A stretch of 64,000 nt of DNA from CAYQLT01 sp964418425 (GTDB lineage Bacteria > Bacillota > Limnochordia > Limnochordales > Geochordaceae): the NCBI GenBank assembly GCA_964418425.1, contig CAYQLT010000008.1:1-64000 (forward strand), read 5' to 3'. The notes beneath the pieces were generated by a model. That model ran no database searches. It worked only from the letters and a program-made list of their open reading frames with translations, and was not told where the DNA came from. The number at the start of each line of letters is the position of its first letter. Position 1 is the first letter of the stretch. Positions 49,868-58,970 of this stretch are shown piece by piece. Position numbers and translations under genes: made by a program.

Positions 49868-49896
49868 TCATAAGGTGTAGCGCTATCCTTTGTCAA
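49868..49896 (-). promoter_or_regulatory. promoter of the yceI-like gene
   Basis: Minus strand TTGACA (49896-49891), 17-bp spacer, TTATGA (49873-49868). Two copies of AGCGCT (49879-49884 and 49896-49901) lie 17 bp apart across the spacer and the -35 edge. They face the HxlR gene, so HxlR could bind there. Confidence 0.6.
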
Positions 49897-50039
49897 GCGC
49901 TTTTGCGGGCAAAGTTATCGCCCCGGCCGATCTCTCGGGCAGGCCGGCGAGCGGACTGCGCACCCGCTGCGACGGGACGGGCAGAACGAAAAGGGGGGCG
50001 TTGCTGGCGGCGGGCACAAAATGCTACCATGAATCCGGC

Positions 50040-50453
50040 ATGGACCACGAGCCCGCCTTCTGCCCGGTGCAGGCGGCCATCGACCTCCTGCAGGAAAAGT
50101 GGACGCTTCATATCATCCGCGGGCTTCTGGACGGCCCCAGGGGCTTCAACGAGCTGGCCCGGGCCGCAGGAGGCTGCAATCCCGCCACGCTCTCCCAGCG
50201 TCTGGAACGGCTGGTCGAGATGGGCATCGTGGAAAAGACCATCCAGTCCCACATGCCGCCCCGCACCAGCTACGCCCTCACCCGCTCCGGACAGGAGCTG
50301 AAGCGGGTCATCGACGCCATCGAGCGGTGGGCTCGCCGCTACCTGGTCGTCCCGGAACCTGGCAGGTCCGCCAGCCGGCCGGCCGACGCCGATGCGGTGC
50401 CGGAGCCGCACGGAGCTTCCGCGGCCCCAAAGACGCGAAGCGGCGCCCCCTAA
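50040..50453 (+). CDS. HxlR-family winged-helix regulator
   Basis: 137 residues. FCPVQAAIDLLQEKWTLHII is the classical HxlR start, with the conserved Cys near the N-terminus that acts as a redox or aldehyde switch in several family members. The wing helix region GFNELARAAGGCNPATLSQRL and YALTRSGQEL follow. ATG 50040 is chosen; the frame is open to 49890. The C-terminal 35 residues are low complexity. It lies 16 bp before the symporter, and together with the kinase it forms an operon. The divergent yceI gene may also be controlled. Confidence 0.9.
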   Translation: MDHEPAFCPVQAAIDLLQEKWTLHIIRGLLDGPRGFNELARAAGGCNPATLSQRLERLVEMGIVEKTIQSHMPPRTSYALTRSGQELKRVIDAIERWARRYLVVPEPGRSASRPADADAVPEPHGASAAPKTRSGAP

Positions 50454-50469
50454 GCCTGGAAGAAGCCGT

Positions 50470-52341
50470 ATGGCCGACTGGACCTCCGCGTCGGGCCCGT
50501 TTTTCGTCGCCGGCATCACGGCCTCGGTGGTGCTGTTCAGCGCAGCCGTCTCCTGGTACGCCCGCCGCTTCGCCCGCACCACCCTGGAGTTCTACCTGGC
50601 CGGCCGCACGGTGGGTCTGTTCACCAACGCCTCGGCCATATGCGGCGACTACTTCAGCGCGGCATCGTTCCTGGGAGTGGCGGGGGCCGTCTACGCGTGG
50701 GGGCTCGACGGGATGTGGTTTGGCACCGGCTACGCCGCCGGCTTCGTGCCGCTGCTGTTGTTCTTTGCCTCACCCCTTCGGCGCTTCGGGGAGTACACGC
50801 TCCCCGATTTCCTGCACGCCCGTTTCAACAGCCGGGCAGCCCGGCTGCTGGGAACCGTCATCGTGCTCCTGGCCACCACCCTCTACCTGGTTCCCCAGGC
50901 CATGGGCGTGGGAACCATCTGGAGGCTGATCGCCGGCCAGGGCATCGGTTCCCTGGACGCGTACAGTACCGGGGTGCTGGTGACGGCGGCCGTGATGGTG
51001 ATCTATTCGGCCGTCGGGGGCATGCGGGGCACCACCTGGAACCAGGCCATCCAGTTCTGGATCCTCTTTGGGGCCATCGTGAGCGTGCTGACGCTGGCGG
51101 CAGCTTCTGGCTTTCACTACAGCCGGGCGGTGGGTGAACTGCGGGGCCAGGTCCTGCTGACCGCTCAGCCGTGGCGGGTGCGGGACCTTCTCCAGGTGGA
51201 CCCCCGAACCGGCCAGGCGCCCGTGCAGCGGGCCCGGCAGGTGATGAGCCCCGACTACTGGGAGCGCCGCGTGGCCCCGCACCTGGACAACCCCGAGGCG
51301 CGGGTGGTGGTGCTGATGCCCCGCACCAGCCGCCTGGAGCCGCAAACCCCGGTGACCTTCGCACGCCCCGGGGCCCTGTACGGGCCGCTTGACCAGCTCT
51401 CCCTCTTTTTGAGCCTGGTGCTGGGCACCTCGGGGCTGCCGCATTTGATCATGCGGTATTACACCCACCCCAGCGGCCGGGTGGCCCGCTGGTCGACGGT
51501 GGGGGTCCTGGCGCTCACCTTCGCCTTCTACTCCGTCGCGGTGGCGGTGGGGGTGGCGGGGCGAGCCCTGGTGCCCGCGCTGGCCGAGCGCTCGGCTTCC
51601 GGCGAGCCCACTTTCGCGGTGGCCGATGGGGTTTTGGTGTCGGCCGACATGCTGCTGCCCTTCCTCGCCCAGTCGCTGGGAGGGCCGGCCTACCTGGGCG
51701 TGGTGCTGGCAGGGGCCATCGCCGCCATGCTCTCCACCTTCGGCGGGCTGCTCATGGTGGGAGCCGCCTCCATCGGGCATGACCTGTTCGAGCAATTCAT
51801 CTGGCCGCAGGCCCCGGAGACGGTGAAGGTGCAGGCGGGCCGGCTGGCGGTGATCTTCATGGCGGCTGTTTCCGCGCTGCTGGGGTTGGCAGCCCGCCAG
51901 GTGGCTTCCTCCCCGCCTTACCCCGCGCTGATCGCGATGCTGGTGCTGTGGGCTTTCTCCCTGGTGGCTTCCGGGCTGGTGCCCGGGCTGTTCCTGGCCA
52001 TCTGGTGGCGGGGAACGACCCTGGCCGGTTTCGTGAGTGGCGTGGGCCTGGGAACCCTTCTCGCTATGGCCTTCCTCGCGGCGAATCTGGCCGAACTGAC
52101 GGGCCGGACGCTGATCCCCGGGTTTGGAATGGGAGGGCTGCGCTTGACACTTCCCACGCTGGTATCTGCTCCCGTAGCGCTGCTCACTACCCTGGGCGTT
52201 TCCCTTTTAGGCCCCCGGCACACGCCGGCCTACCTGGAGGCACTCTGGGTGCGCATCCACGGCACGGCGCAGGAGCGGCGCCTGGCGACGGTGGCTGCAG
52301 CAGGAAGGGGGAGGCGCCGGTGGCTGGACCGACCATCCTGA
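50470..52341 (+). CDS. sodium:solute symporter (SSS family, ActP-like)
   Basis: 623 residues with about thirteen membrane segments. EFYLAGRTVGLFTNASAICGDYFSAASFLG is the SSS signature (core FYLAGRTVGLFTNASAICGD), and GGMRGTTWNQAIQFWIL is the TM5 motif. Overall resemblance is to the acetate/monocarboxylate ActP-type branch. A large hydrophilic loop of ~70 residues between segments 6 and 7 is typical. The 3' end overlaps the FGGY kinase start by 22 bp. Paired with a kinase, the transported solute may be a sugar, polyol or organic acid; not decidable. Confidence 0.88.
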   Translation: MADWTSASGPFFVAGITASVVLFSAAVSWYARRFARTTLEFYLAGRTVGLFTNASAICGDYFSAASFLGVAGAVYAWGLDGMWFGTGYAAGFVPLLLFFASPLRRFGEYTLPDFLHARFNSRAARLLGTVIVLLATTLYLVPQAMGVGTIWRLIAGQGIGSLDAYSTGVLVTAAVMVIYSAVGGMRGTTWNQAIQFWILFGAIVSVLTLAAASGFHYSRAVGELRGQVLLTAQPWRVRDLLQVDPRTGQAPVQRARQVMSPDYWERRVAPHLDNPEARVVVLMPRTSRLEPQTPVTFARPGALYGPLDQLSLFLSLVLGTSGLPHLIMRYYTHPSGRVARWSTVGVLALTFAFYSVAVAVGVAGRALVPALAERSASGEPTFAVADGVLVSADMLLPFLAQSLGGPAYLGVVLAGAIAAMLSTFGGLLMVGAASIGHDLFEQFIWPQAPETVKVQAGRLAVIFMAAVSALLGLAARQVASSPPYPALIAMLVLWAFSLVASGLVPGLFLAIWWRGTTLAGFVSGVGLGTLLAMAFLAANLAELTGRTLIPGFGMGGLRLTLPTLVSAPVALLTTLGVSLLGPRHTPAYLEALWVRIHGTAQERRLATVAAAGRGRRRWLDRPS

Positions 52342-53819
52342 CCCTTGACCTGGGCACCACCGCCTGCAAGGCCGTGCTCTATGACCTGGACGGCTCGGTG
52401 GCCGCGGTGGGCGAGGCGGAGTACCCGACGTCGTATCCCGGGCCGGCCCGGGCCGAGCAGGACCCTGAGGACTGGTGGCGCGCGGCCGTCCAGGCCGTGC
52501 GCCGGGCGCTGGACGGGGCCCCCGGCGTGGACAGGCAGAAGGTGGCGGCCATCGGCCTCAGCTCCCAGAGGGAGACGGTCGCGCTCGTGGACGCCACGGG
52601 CCGGCCGTTGGGCCCCGCCATCTCGTGGATGGACCGAAGGGGGGCCGAGGAGATCGCCGAGCTGGCGCGCCAGGTGGGCTTTGAAAACCTGCACCGGCGC
52701 ACCGGGATGGTGCCGGATGCGACCTTCACCCTGGCCAAGCTCTTGTGGTTGAGGCGAAACGACCCCGAGGCCCTGAAGCGGGCTGCCTGGCTGCTCCAGC
52801 CAAGAGATTTCCTGGCAGCCCGCCTGACAGGCGAGTCCATCACCGACCCTTCGCTGGCTTCCCGGACCATGCTGTGGGACGTGCAAGCCGGCAGCTGGTG
52901 GGAAGAAGGCCTGCAACGGGCAGGGGTGAAGGCAAGCCAGCTGCCCCGGGTGGTGCCGTCGCACGCCGTGGTGGGGGGCCTCACCCGACAGGCGGCCGAC
53001 GCCATGAACCTCGCCGCGGGTATTCCCGTGGTGGCCGGCGGTGGCGACCGCTGCTGCGAGGCGCTGGGTGCGGGATTGATGCCCGGGGAGGCGATGGAGT
53101 CCACCGGGACCGCCTCCAACCTGTCGGTGGTGGTCGCGGGGCTACCGGAGCGGCGGGACCCCCGCCTGGCCTACACCGCGCACGTCCTTCCCGGCCAGTG
53201 GCTGGTGGAGCAGGGACTCAACGCCACCGGCGCGCTGCTGCGCTGGCTGCGGGACCTGGCCTACGGCGCCCAGAGCGAGGCGCGGGTCTACGAGCGGATG
53301 GTGGAGGAGGCGGCCCGGGTGCCGCCGGGCGCGGACGGGCTGCTGGTGGCCCCGTTTTTCATGGGAGCCCGCTCGCCGCGGTGGCAGGCGGGCGCAAGGG
53401 GCGGGGTAGCCGGCCTCACCCTTCAGCACGGGCGCGCCCACCTGGCCCGGGCTGCCATGGAGGGGGTCGCCTTCGAGCTTCGGGCCTGCCTGCAGGTCCT
53501 GGAGCAGGCCGGGCTGCCGGTGCGCGAGGTGGTGGCCATGGGCGGCGGGGCCCGCAACCGCCTGTGGCTTCAAATCAAGGCGGCCGCCCTGGGGGCGCCG
53601 ATTTGGACGGCCCGCACGGAGCTGGCGGCCTCCCTGGGGGCGATGGCCCTGGCCGCCTGGGGAACCGGCCTCGTGAACGACCCCGCGCAGGCCGTCCGGC
53701 GATGGAATCCCCGGGGCGAGCGCCTGCAACCCGACCCCTCCCTTCAGGAGGCCTACCGGCCGGTCCTCGAGCGCTACGAACGGTGGGTGACGGCCGTTCT
53801 CGACTTTTACCGGTCGTGA
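52320..53819 (+). CDS. FGGY-family carbohydrate kinase (xylulokinase-like)
   Basis: About 499 residues. ILTLDLGTTACKAVLYDLDG is the phosphate-binding strand-loop, followed by SSQRETVALVDATG and ISWMDRRG. The FGGY C-terminal domain includes ESTGTASNLSV, FFMGARSPRW and AMGGGARNRLWLQIKA. GTG 52320 has AGGAAGGGGGAGG upstream and overlaps the symporter gene, so the two are translated together. Substrate unassigned; likely the solute carried by the symporter. Family is certain. Confidence 0.9.
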   Translation: MAGPTILTLDLGTTACKAVLYDLDGSVAAVGEAEYPTSYPGPARAEQDPEDWWRAAVQAVRRALDGAPGVDRQKVAAIGLSSQRETVALVDATGRPLGPAISWMDRRGAEEIAELARQVGFENLHRRTGMVPDATFTLAKLLWLRRNDPEALKRAAWLLQPRDFLAARLTGESITDPSLASRTMLWDVQAGSWWEEGLQRAGVKASQLPRVVPSHAVVGGLTRQAADAMNLAAGIPVVAGGGDRCCEALGAGLMPGEAMESTGTASNLSVVVAGLPERRDPRLAYTAHVLPGQWLVEQGLNATGALLRWLRDLAYGAQSEARVYERMVEEAARVPPGADGLLVAPFFMGARSPRWQAGARGGVAGLTLQHGRAHLARAAMEGVAFELRACLQVLEQAGLPVREVVAMGGGARNRLWLQIKAAALGAPIWTARTELAASLGAMALAAWGTGLVNDPAQAVRRWNPRGERLQPDPSLQEAYRPVLERYERWVTAVLDFYRS

Positions 53820-53896
53820 GCCCGGGGGCAAGCCGCGACCGGCACCACGGACCGTTTGCGCCGGCCAAGGCCGGCCAGGGCCGGGCTCTCGGGGGC

Positions 53897-54238
53897 TCAG
53901 CCCCGGGAGAGCTCGGCCACGTAATCCTCTCGCACCGGGTGAAAGACGTCGTAGGCCAGGGTGGGTTCGGTGGCCCGGCAGCCGTGCGGCACGTTGGACG
54001 GGATCACCAGGGCTTGCCCGGCTTCGACCCGGCTCTCCCGATCCCCCACCTGAAAACTCAATGCGCCCCGAACCACGTAGGTGATCTGCTCGTGAGGGTG
54101 CGCGTGCACGGCCACCACCGCACCGGCCTCCATCTGCACCTCCTGGGTCAGCATGGTGGCGCCCACGGCCAGGACTCGCCGGCGCACCCCCGGGTTCATC
54201 GTCACCCACGGACCCGGCACCTTGCCTGCTCCCATCAC
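53897..54238 (-). CDS. single-domain cupin
   Basis: 113-residue beta-barrel cupin. The metal motif AHPHEQITYVVRGALSFQVGD supplies two His and a Glu (HPHEQ), and IPSNVPHGCRA the second-motif His. ATG 54238 or 54235. It stands alone between convergent neighbours. Cupins of this size often act in sugar or organic-acid metabolism or as sensory domains; nothing in the sequence narrows it. Confidence 0.85.
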   Translation of the reverse strand: MMGAGKVPGPWVTMNPGVRRRVLAVGATMLTQEVQMEAGAVVAVHAHPHEQITYVVRGALSFQVGDRESRVEAGQALVIPSNVPHGCRATEPTLAYDVFHPVREDYVAELSRG

Positions 54239-54289
54239 CGTACTCGCCTCCGTTCTGCGACTTTCCTGCGCGGTTGCGTGCCGTCGCCG

Positions 54290-55522
54290 CTACCTGCATG
54301 CCCGTCGGTTGCCAGACGACCAATAGCCATCTGCGACCGCTTTCTGGCCCGCTACCCCCATGGCCGCCTCCAGATCGGGGTACAGCCCCCGAGGGTTCCA
54401 AAGGAACCAGCCTGCCGTACCGGCCGCCTCGGCGGCCCGGATTTGGGCCGCCAGTTCGACGGGTCCATACGCCACCCGCAGGGAGAACGCCTGCAGCCAC
54501 GGGCGCACTCGCTCCGAGACCACCCGCCGGGCAGTGCGGCTCAGCGTCTGCTCCACGACGGGGCCAGGGCACTGTTCGGGGTACGCCATCCCGAAACTCC
54601 CGCGGGCATAGTGGGACGGGTACGCCATGGGCGCGAGCAGGTCGGCCACACCGGCCAGGGACTCGCAGTACTGGCCGATCCCCATGTCCAGCTCCCACGT
54701 GCATACCTGGCCGAAGATCGCCAGGGACAGGGGGGTCCCGGTAGGCACCAGGGCCGCCTGGACGGCGGCAACCATCTGGCGCACCGCCTCCTGTTTGGAA
54801 CCGTCGGGCCAGGGCAGGCGCTCCACCGGCCCCTCACTGGGGAAGCGCACATAGTCCAGCTGAACCTCCACAAACCCCATGGCCTGCGCGGCCAGCGCCA
54901 GACCCGTGATGTAACGCTGAACCTCGGGCTGGCTCGGATCGAGCCAGCGCTCTCCCGACGGGCCACGCCAGACCTCGCCCCGCCGATCCTTGAGGGCAAG
55001 GTCGGGACGTGCCCGGGTCGCCCGCTCGTCTCGCAGGGCCACGATGCGCGCCACCGCGTGCAGGCCGTAGGCTCGTGCCCGACCGACCAGCGCGGCCAGG
55101 TCCAGCCCCGGCGACCAGCGCGCCCGAAACCGGTCCACCTCCGGCAAATCGACGGGCGCCAGGACCCATCCCTGGTCGTTTTTGAGGTCGACCACCACCG
55201 CGTTGAGCCCCAGCCGCGCCCACTGCTGCCACCGGGCGTCGTCGATCCCTTCCAGGAGCCGGCCCGCCGGCAGGTATACACCCCGCAAAACCTTCGGGCC
55301 GCCGCCGTCGGGTACCGTCTTCCCGCTGCCGCCGAAAGCGGGCCACCCGGCAACCGGAAGCCCCACAAGCGCCGCCAGCGCCAGGATCGCCGCCTGCCGT
55401 CCCCTGCGGCGGCACCCTCCCCCAACCCGTTGGCAGCATGCTTTCGCCAGAATGGCAGCTGTCCCCTCGGGCTTCGAGCCTTTTCGACCGGGCCCCAGGG
55501 GAACCCTGTCGCGCCGGCCCAT
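54290..55522 (-). CDS. DUF4015 putative glycoside hydrolase, exported
   Basis: About 410 residues. The hydrophobic segment AAILALAALVGLPVAGW near residue 45 acts as signal or anchor. The domain core LRGVYLPAG, LNAVVVDLKNDQGWV and GFVEVQLDYVRFPSEG is that of the DUF4015 (TIM-barrel glycosidase-like) family, where the Asp/Glu residues shown are candidate catalytic acids. ATG 55522 is preferred to TTG 55570. The gene is divergent from the binding-protein gene at 55594. Polysaccharide target unknown. Confidence 0.82.
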   Translation of the reverse strand: MGRRDRVPLGPGRKGSKPEGTAAILAKACCQRVGGGCRRRGRQAAILALAALVGLPVAGWPAFGGSGKTVPDGGGPKVLRGVYLPAGRLLEGIDDARWQQWARLGLNAVVVDLKNDQGWVLAPVDLPEVDRFRARWSPGLDLAALVGRARAYGLHAVARIVALRDERATRARPDLALKDRRGEVWRGPSGERWLDPSQPEVQRYITGLALAAQAMGFVEVQLDYVRFPSEGPVERLPWPDGSKQEAVRQMVAAVQAALVPTGTPLSLAIFGQVCTWELDMGIGQYCESLAGVADLLAPMAYPSHYARGSFGMAYPEQCPGPVVEQTLSRTARRVVSERVRPWLQAFSLRVAYGPVELAAQIRAAEAAGTAGWFLWNPRGLYPDLEAAMGVAGQKAVADGYWSSGNRRACR

Positions 55523-55593
55523 GGGAGCAGGAAGCCCTCCCCTGCCGGCGAACCAACGGTCAGGCTTCAAACGTTTGCGGGAGGGGATGGGAC

Positions 55594-56919
55594 ATGCGGG
55601 CCAGCAGGCTGGTCGCGGCCGTGGTGACCGCGGCGACGCTGGTGGGGTTGGCAGCGGTGGCGCAGGCCCAGAGGACCGTCCGGATCGGGATCATCCTACC
55701 TCTGTCCGGGCCGCTGGCCCCCACGGGCCGAGAGCTGCGGCAGGGCTTCGAGCTGATGGTGGACATCGTCAACAACGTGTACCCGGAGCTGGCCTCCCTG
55801 GGGCTGGAGGTGGCCTCCTGGAGCGGAATCCCGGCGCTGGGTGGGGCCAAGATCGAGCCCGTTTTCGCCGACTCCCGGGGCGATCCGGCGGTGGGGGCGG
55901 ACCTGGCGCGCCGTCTCATCCTGGAGCAAAACGTGGTGGGGCTTCTGGGCGCCTACCAGAGCGCGGTCACCAAGACGGTCTCCGGGGTCGCCGAGCGCTA
56001 CGGCATCCCCCACGTCAACTCTGACTCCTCCTCACCCTCTCTCACCCAGGCCGGCTATCGGTGGTTCTGGCGGGTGACGCCCCACGACATGGTCTTTGAC
56101 GAGGACCTGTTCAACCTCTTGGACGGCCTGGTGGCAGGGAAGGCCCCCGGCGTCCCGGCGGTTCCCAAGTCCGAGATCTCCAAGCTGGCCATCGCCGTGG
56201 AAAACACCGAGTTCGGCTCCGCGACGGGGGATGACATCGCCCGGCGCCTGGCGCCCCAGCGCGGCTACACGGTGGTGGAGCATTTCAAGTATCCGGCCAA
56301 CGCCCCGGACCTCACCAGCGAGGTCATCCGCCTGATGGGCTCGGGAGCGGACGCGTATCTCTTCGCCTCGTACGTCTCCGACGCCATCTTGTTCATGCGA
56401 ACCCTGAAGCTGCGCCAGGCCTCGCCGCGGCTCATCTGGGGGCAAGACGCCGGCTTCACCAACCCGGACTTCGTGAAGGCCATCGGTAAGGACCTGCACG
56501 GGGTGCTGACCCGGTCGCTGTACATCGCCAAGATCGCGGAGGTCAAGCCCATCGCCGGTGCGGTGAACCGCCTGTACCGCCAGCGCCATGGCACCGACCT
56601 GGTGGAGGAGTCAGCCCGGGAGACCCTGGGGGTGCTGACGTGGGCCCACGCCCTCAACCGGGCGGGATCCACCGATCCGGCAGCCCTTCAGAAGGCCTTC
56701 AACGAGCTTGACATCCCAGGGGATCAGATCATCACGCCCTGGAAGGGCATCCGGTTTGGGTCGCTGTATCCCGGCGAGACCAACCAAAACATCTACGCGA
56801 CGGGCATGATCGGGCAGTATCAGTACCACGCCGACACAGGGCAGGTCACTCTGGAGATCGTCTACCCCTTCGAGTTCGCCACGGCCCCCATGGTCTACCC
56901 GTTCCCCGGGTGGAAGTAG
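55594..56919 (+). CDS. livK: branched-chain amino-acid-type ABC transporter substrate-binding protein
   Basis: 441 residues. The signal peptide (MRASRLVAAVVTAATLVGLAA) is followed by RTVRIGIILPLSGPLAPTGRELRQG. The type I periplasmic-binding fold is supported by GVAERYGIPHVNSDSSSPSL and DAYLFASYVSDAILFMRT. ATG 55594 has GGGAGGGGATGGGAC upstream. It heads the livKHMGF operon. Ligand may be an amino acid, amide or short-chain compound; the long insertions around residue 170 are not diagnostic. Confidence 0.9.
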   Translation: MRASRLVAAVVTAATLVGLAAVAQAQRTVRIGIILPLSGPLAPTGRELRQGFELMVDIVNNVYPELASLGLEVASWSGIPALGGAKIEPVFADSRGDPAVGADLARRLILEQNVVGLLGAYQSAVTKTVSGVAERYGIPHVNSDSSSPSLTQAGYRWFWRVTPHDMVFDEDLFNLLDGLVAGKAPGVPAVPKSEISKLAIAVENTEFGSATGDDIARRLAPQRGYTVVEHFKYPANAPDLTSEVIRLMGSGADAYLFASYVSDAILFMRTLKLRQASPRLIWGQDAGFTNPDFVKAIGKDLHGVLTRSLYIAKIAEVKPIAGAVNRLYRQRHGTDLVEESARETLGVLTWAHALNRAGSTDPAALQKAFNELDIPGDQIITPWKGIRFGSLYPGETNQNIYATGMIGQYQYHADTGQVTLEIVYPFEFATAPMVYPFPGWK

Positions 56920-57023
56920 GCCTGGTGAGAATCGGGCAGGGCGGCCGCCGTCCGGCGGCCGCTCCCTCCCACCGCCCGCCCCGGCGCCGCCCGTAGGTCG
57001 AACCGAGAGGAAACAGGGCCGCC

Positions 57024-57884
57024 ATGGTTGTCGCCGACGTGGTTCTCTCCGGCATCCTGATGGGGCTTGTTTACTCGCTTCTGGCCCTGGGCCTGACCGT
57101 CATCTTCGGCGTGATGGACACGGTCAACTTCGCCCACGGGGAGTTCCTGATGGTGGGCATGTACACCGCCTACCTGACCGCCACCCACCTCTTTCCGGAG
57201 CCGCTTTTGGGCGTCCCGCTGGCCGCAGCCGTGGGGGTCGTCCTGGGGGTTGTCTCCTACACCGTGCTGGTGCGCCGGCTGCTGCGCGGACCCATGATCG
57301 CCCAGCTGTTTGGCACCTTCGGGCTGATGCTGTTCTTGCGCTACGGCGCGCTGGCCGTCTTCGGCCCCGGCCTGCGTTCCGTCACCGAAGGCTTTTTGAT
57401 CGGCAAGCGGGTGGTGGCAGCAGGGCTCATCGTGGATGCCACCAAGCTCGCCGCAGCCCTGGGCAGCGCTCTCCTGTTCGGGCTCATCTACCTCATGCTG
57501 CAGAAGACGCGGGTGGGAACGGCCCTGCGGGCCACCGCGGTGAATCGGGAGGCGGCCGGCTACGTGGGCATCGACACCGAGCGCATGAACACGTTGGGCT
57601 GGGCCATCGGCGGGGCCTCGGCCGGCATGGCCGGGGCTTTGCTCACCAACTTCTACTATGTCTCCCCCACCATCGGGATGGTGTTCGTCATGATCACCTT
57701 CGCCACCGTTGCGCTGGGCGGATTCGGAAGCGTACCGGGAGCCTTCGTGGCCGGCGTGGTGGTGGGGCTGGTGCAGATGCTGGCGGCGCACTTCGTCACC
57801 CCGGAGCTGAAGCTGGCTTTCGTATACGCGGTCTACTTCCTGGTCGTGTTGCTGCGCCCGCATGGCCTTCTGGGGGGACGGTGA
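57024..57884 (+). CDS. livH: LivH-like ABC transporter permease
   Basis: 286 residues, eight or so membrane helices. MGLVYSLLALGLTVIFGVMDTVNFAHGEFLM (core LTVIFGVMDTVNFAHGEF) is the LivH hallmark, as is TVALGGFGSVPGAFVAG in the coupling region. It starts 104 bp after livK and is followed six bases later by livM. Forms the heterodimeric channel with LivM. Confidence 0.93.
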   Translation: MVVADVVLSGILMGLVYSLLALGLTVIFGVMDTVNFAHGEFLMVGMYTAYLTATHLFPEPLLGVPLAAAVGVVLGVVSYTVLVRRLLRGPMIAQLFGTFGLMLFLRYGALAVFGPGLRSVTEGFLIGKRVVAAGLIVDATKLAAALGSALLFGLIYLMLQKTRVGTALRATAVNREAAGYVGIDTERMNTLGWAIGGASAGMAGALLTNFYYVSPTIGMVFVMITFATVALGGFGSVPGAFVAGVVVGLVQMLAAHFVTPELKLAFVYAVYFLVVLLRPHGLLGGR

Positions 57885-57890
57885 GCCGGG

Positions 57891-58970
57891 ATGCAAGCGC
57901 CTGTGGCCCGCCTGGATGGGGTGCCCGTGGTCCGGGTCGCAGGGGCGGCGTGGCGTATCCTCAAGGAGGCGGTCAGTTTCTCGGACCTGCCCCGGGCCGA
58001 GCGGGTGGCGTTTGGCGTGTTCTGCGCGGCGGTGGCCCTGTTCCCGTGGGTGGCCCGGGGCGGATTCATCCGAGCCGTCATGGTGCAGTTCCTGCTGTTT
58101 GCCACCTATGGTCTGAGCTGGAACTTCATCGGCGGCTACGGAGGCCAGGTGGATCTGGGCGGGGCCAAGAACGTGGGATTCGGCGCGTATGCGGTCGCGC
58201 TCATGATGGTGTGGTGGAACACGCCCTTTTGGCTCTCCCTGCCCGTGGGGATTGCCGTGGCGGTGCTGGAGTCCTTCGTGCTGGGTTTTCCGTTGCTGCG
58301 GCTGAAAGGACATTACTTCGCCATCGGAACCCTGAGCGTCGCACTGGTGTGGCAAGAGCTCTTCACTTTCTGGGAGTGGACGGGGGGCGCCCGGGGAGTG
58401 CTCCTGCCCATGCGGCGGCCGCCCGACTTTCTCTACATGCAGCTGGATGCGATTGGCAACCACTACTTCGTCTTCGCCATCTTCCTGGTCAGCCTCTTCT
58501 GGCTCAACTGGTTTCGCAAGTCCAAGCTGGGCTATGAGCTTCGGGCCATACGGGCGGACGAGGATGCCGCCGCCAGCGCCGGCATCAACGTGCTGTGGGC
58601 CAAGGTGAAGGCGTATTGCATCAGCGCGGCCGTGGCGGCCCTGGGTGGCGCCTTTTACGCCGTCTACTTCGGGTATGTGGACCCCTTTTCGGTCATGCAC
58701 ATCGACCTGTCGGTGATGATCGCCATGACCGCCATGCTGGGCGGAGCCGGCTCCCTGTGGGGCCCCATCCTGGGGTCGGCCGTTTTGCTGCCGTTGGACC
58801 GCTACCTGGGGGCGTGGCTGGGAGGCAGCGGGATCCTGGGGGCCGATTTCATGATCTACGCCGTGATTATCATGGTGGTGGCGGCCGTGCAGCCCAAGGG
58901 CGTATGGGGTGCCGTCGAGGCGGCCCGGAGGCGGTGGGGGGGAGCGGCCGTTGGCGCTGCTGGAAGTTGA
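57891..58970 (+). CDS. livM: LivM-like ABC transporter permease
   Basis: 359 residues. An N-terminal cytoplasmic extension of ~35 residues precedes about nine membrane helices. GYGGQVDLGGAKNVGFGAYAV and AIRADEDAAASAGINVLWAKVKAY (EAA-like cytoplasmic loop, quoted as SAGINVLWAKVKAY) mark LivM, followed by GGAGSLWGPILGSAVLL. The gene overlaps livG by 20 bp, a coupled arrangement. Confidence 0.93.
   Translation: MQAPVARLDGVPVVRVAGAAWRILKEAVSFSDLPRAERVAFGVFCAAVALFPWVARGGFIRAVMVQFLLFATYGLSWNFIGGYGGQVDLGGAKNVGFGAYAVALMMVWWNTPFWLSLPVGIAVAVLESFVLGFPLLRLKGHYFAIGTLSVALVWQELFTFWEWTGGARGVLLPMRRPPDFLYMQLDAIGNHYFVFAIFLVSLFWLNWFRKSKLGYELRAIRADEDAAASAGINVLWAKVKAYCISAAVAALGGAFYAVYFGYVDPFSVMHIDLSVMIAMTAMLGGAGSLWGPILGSAVLLPLDRYLGAWLGGSGILGADFMIYAVIIMVVAAVQPKGVWGAVEAARRRWGGAAVGAAGS

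Noticed and set aside
52745..55627. 960-residue plus-strand open frame
   Set aside because: Runs out of frame through the FGGY kinase and antisense to the cupin and DUF4015 genes; low-complexity translation.
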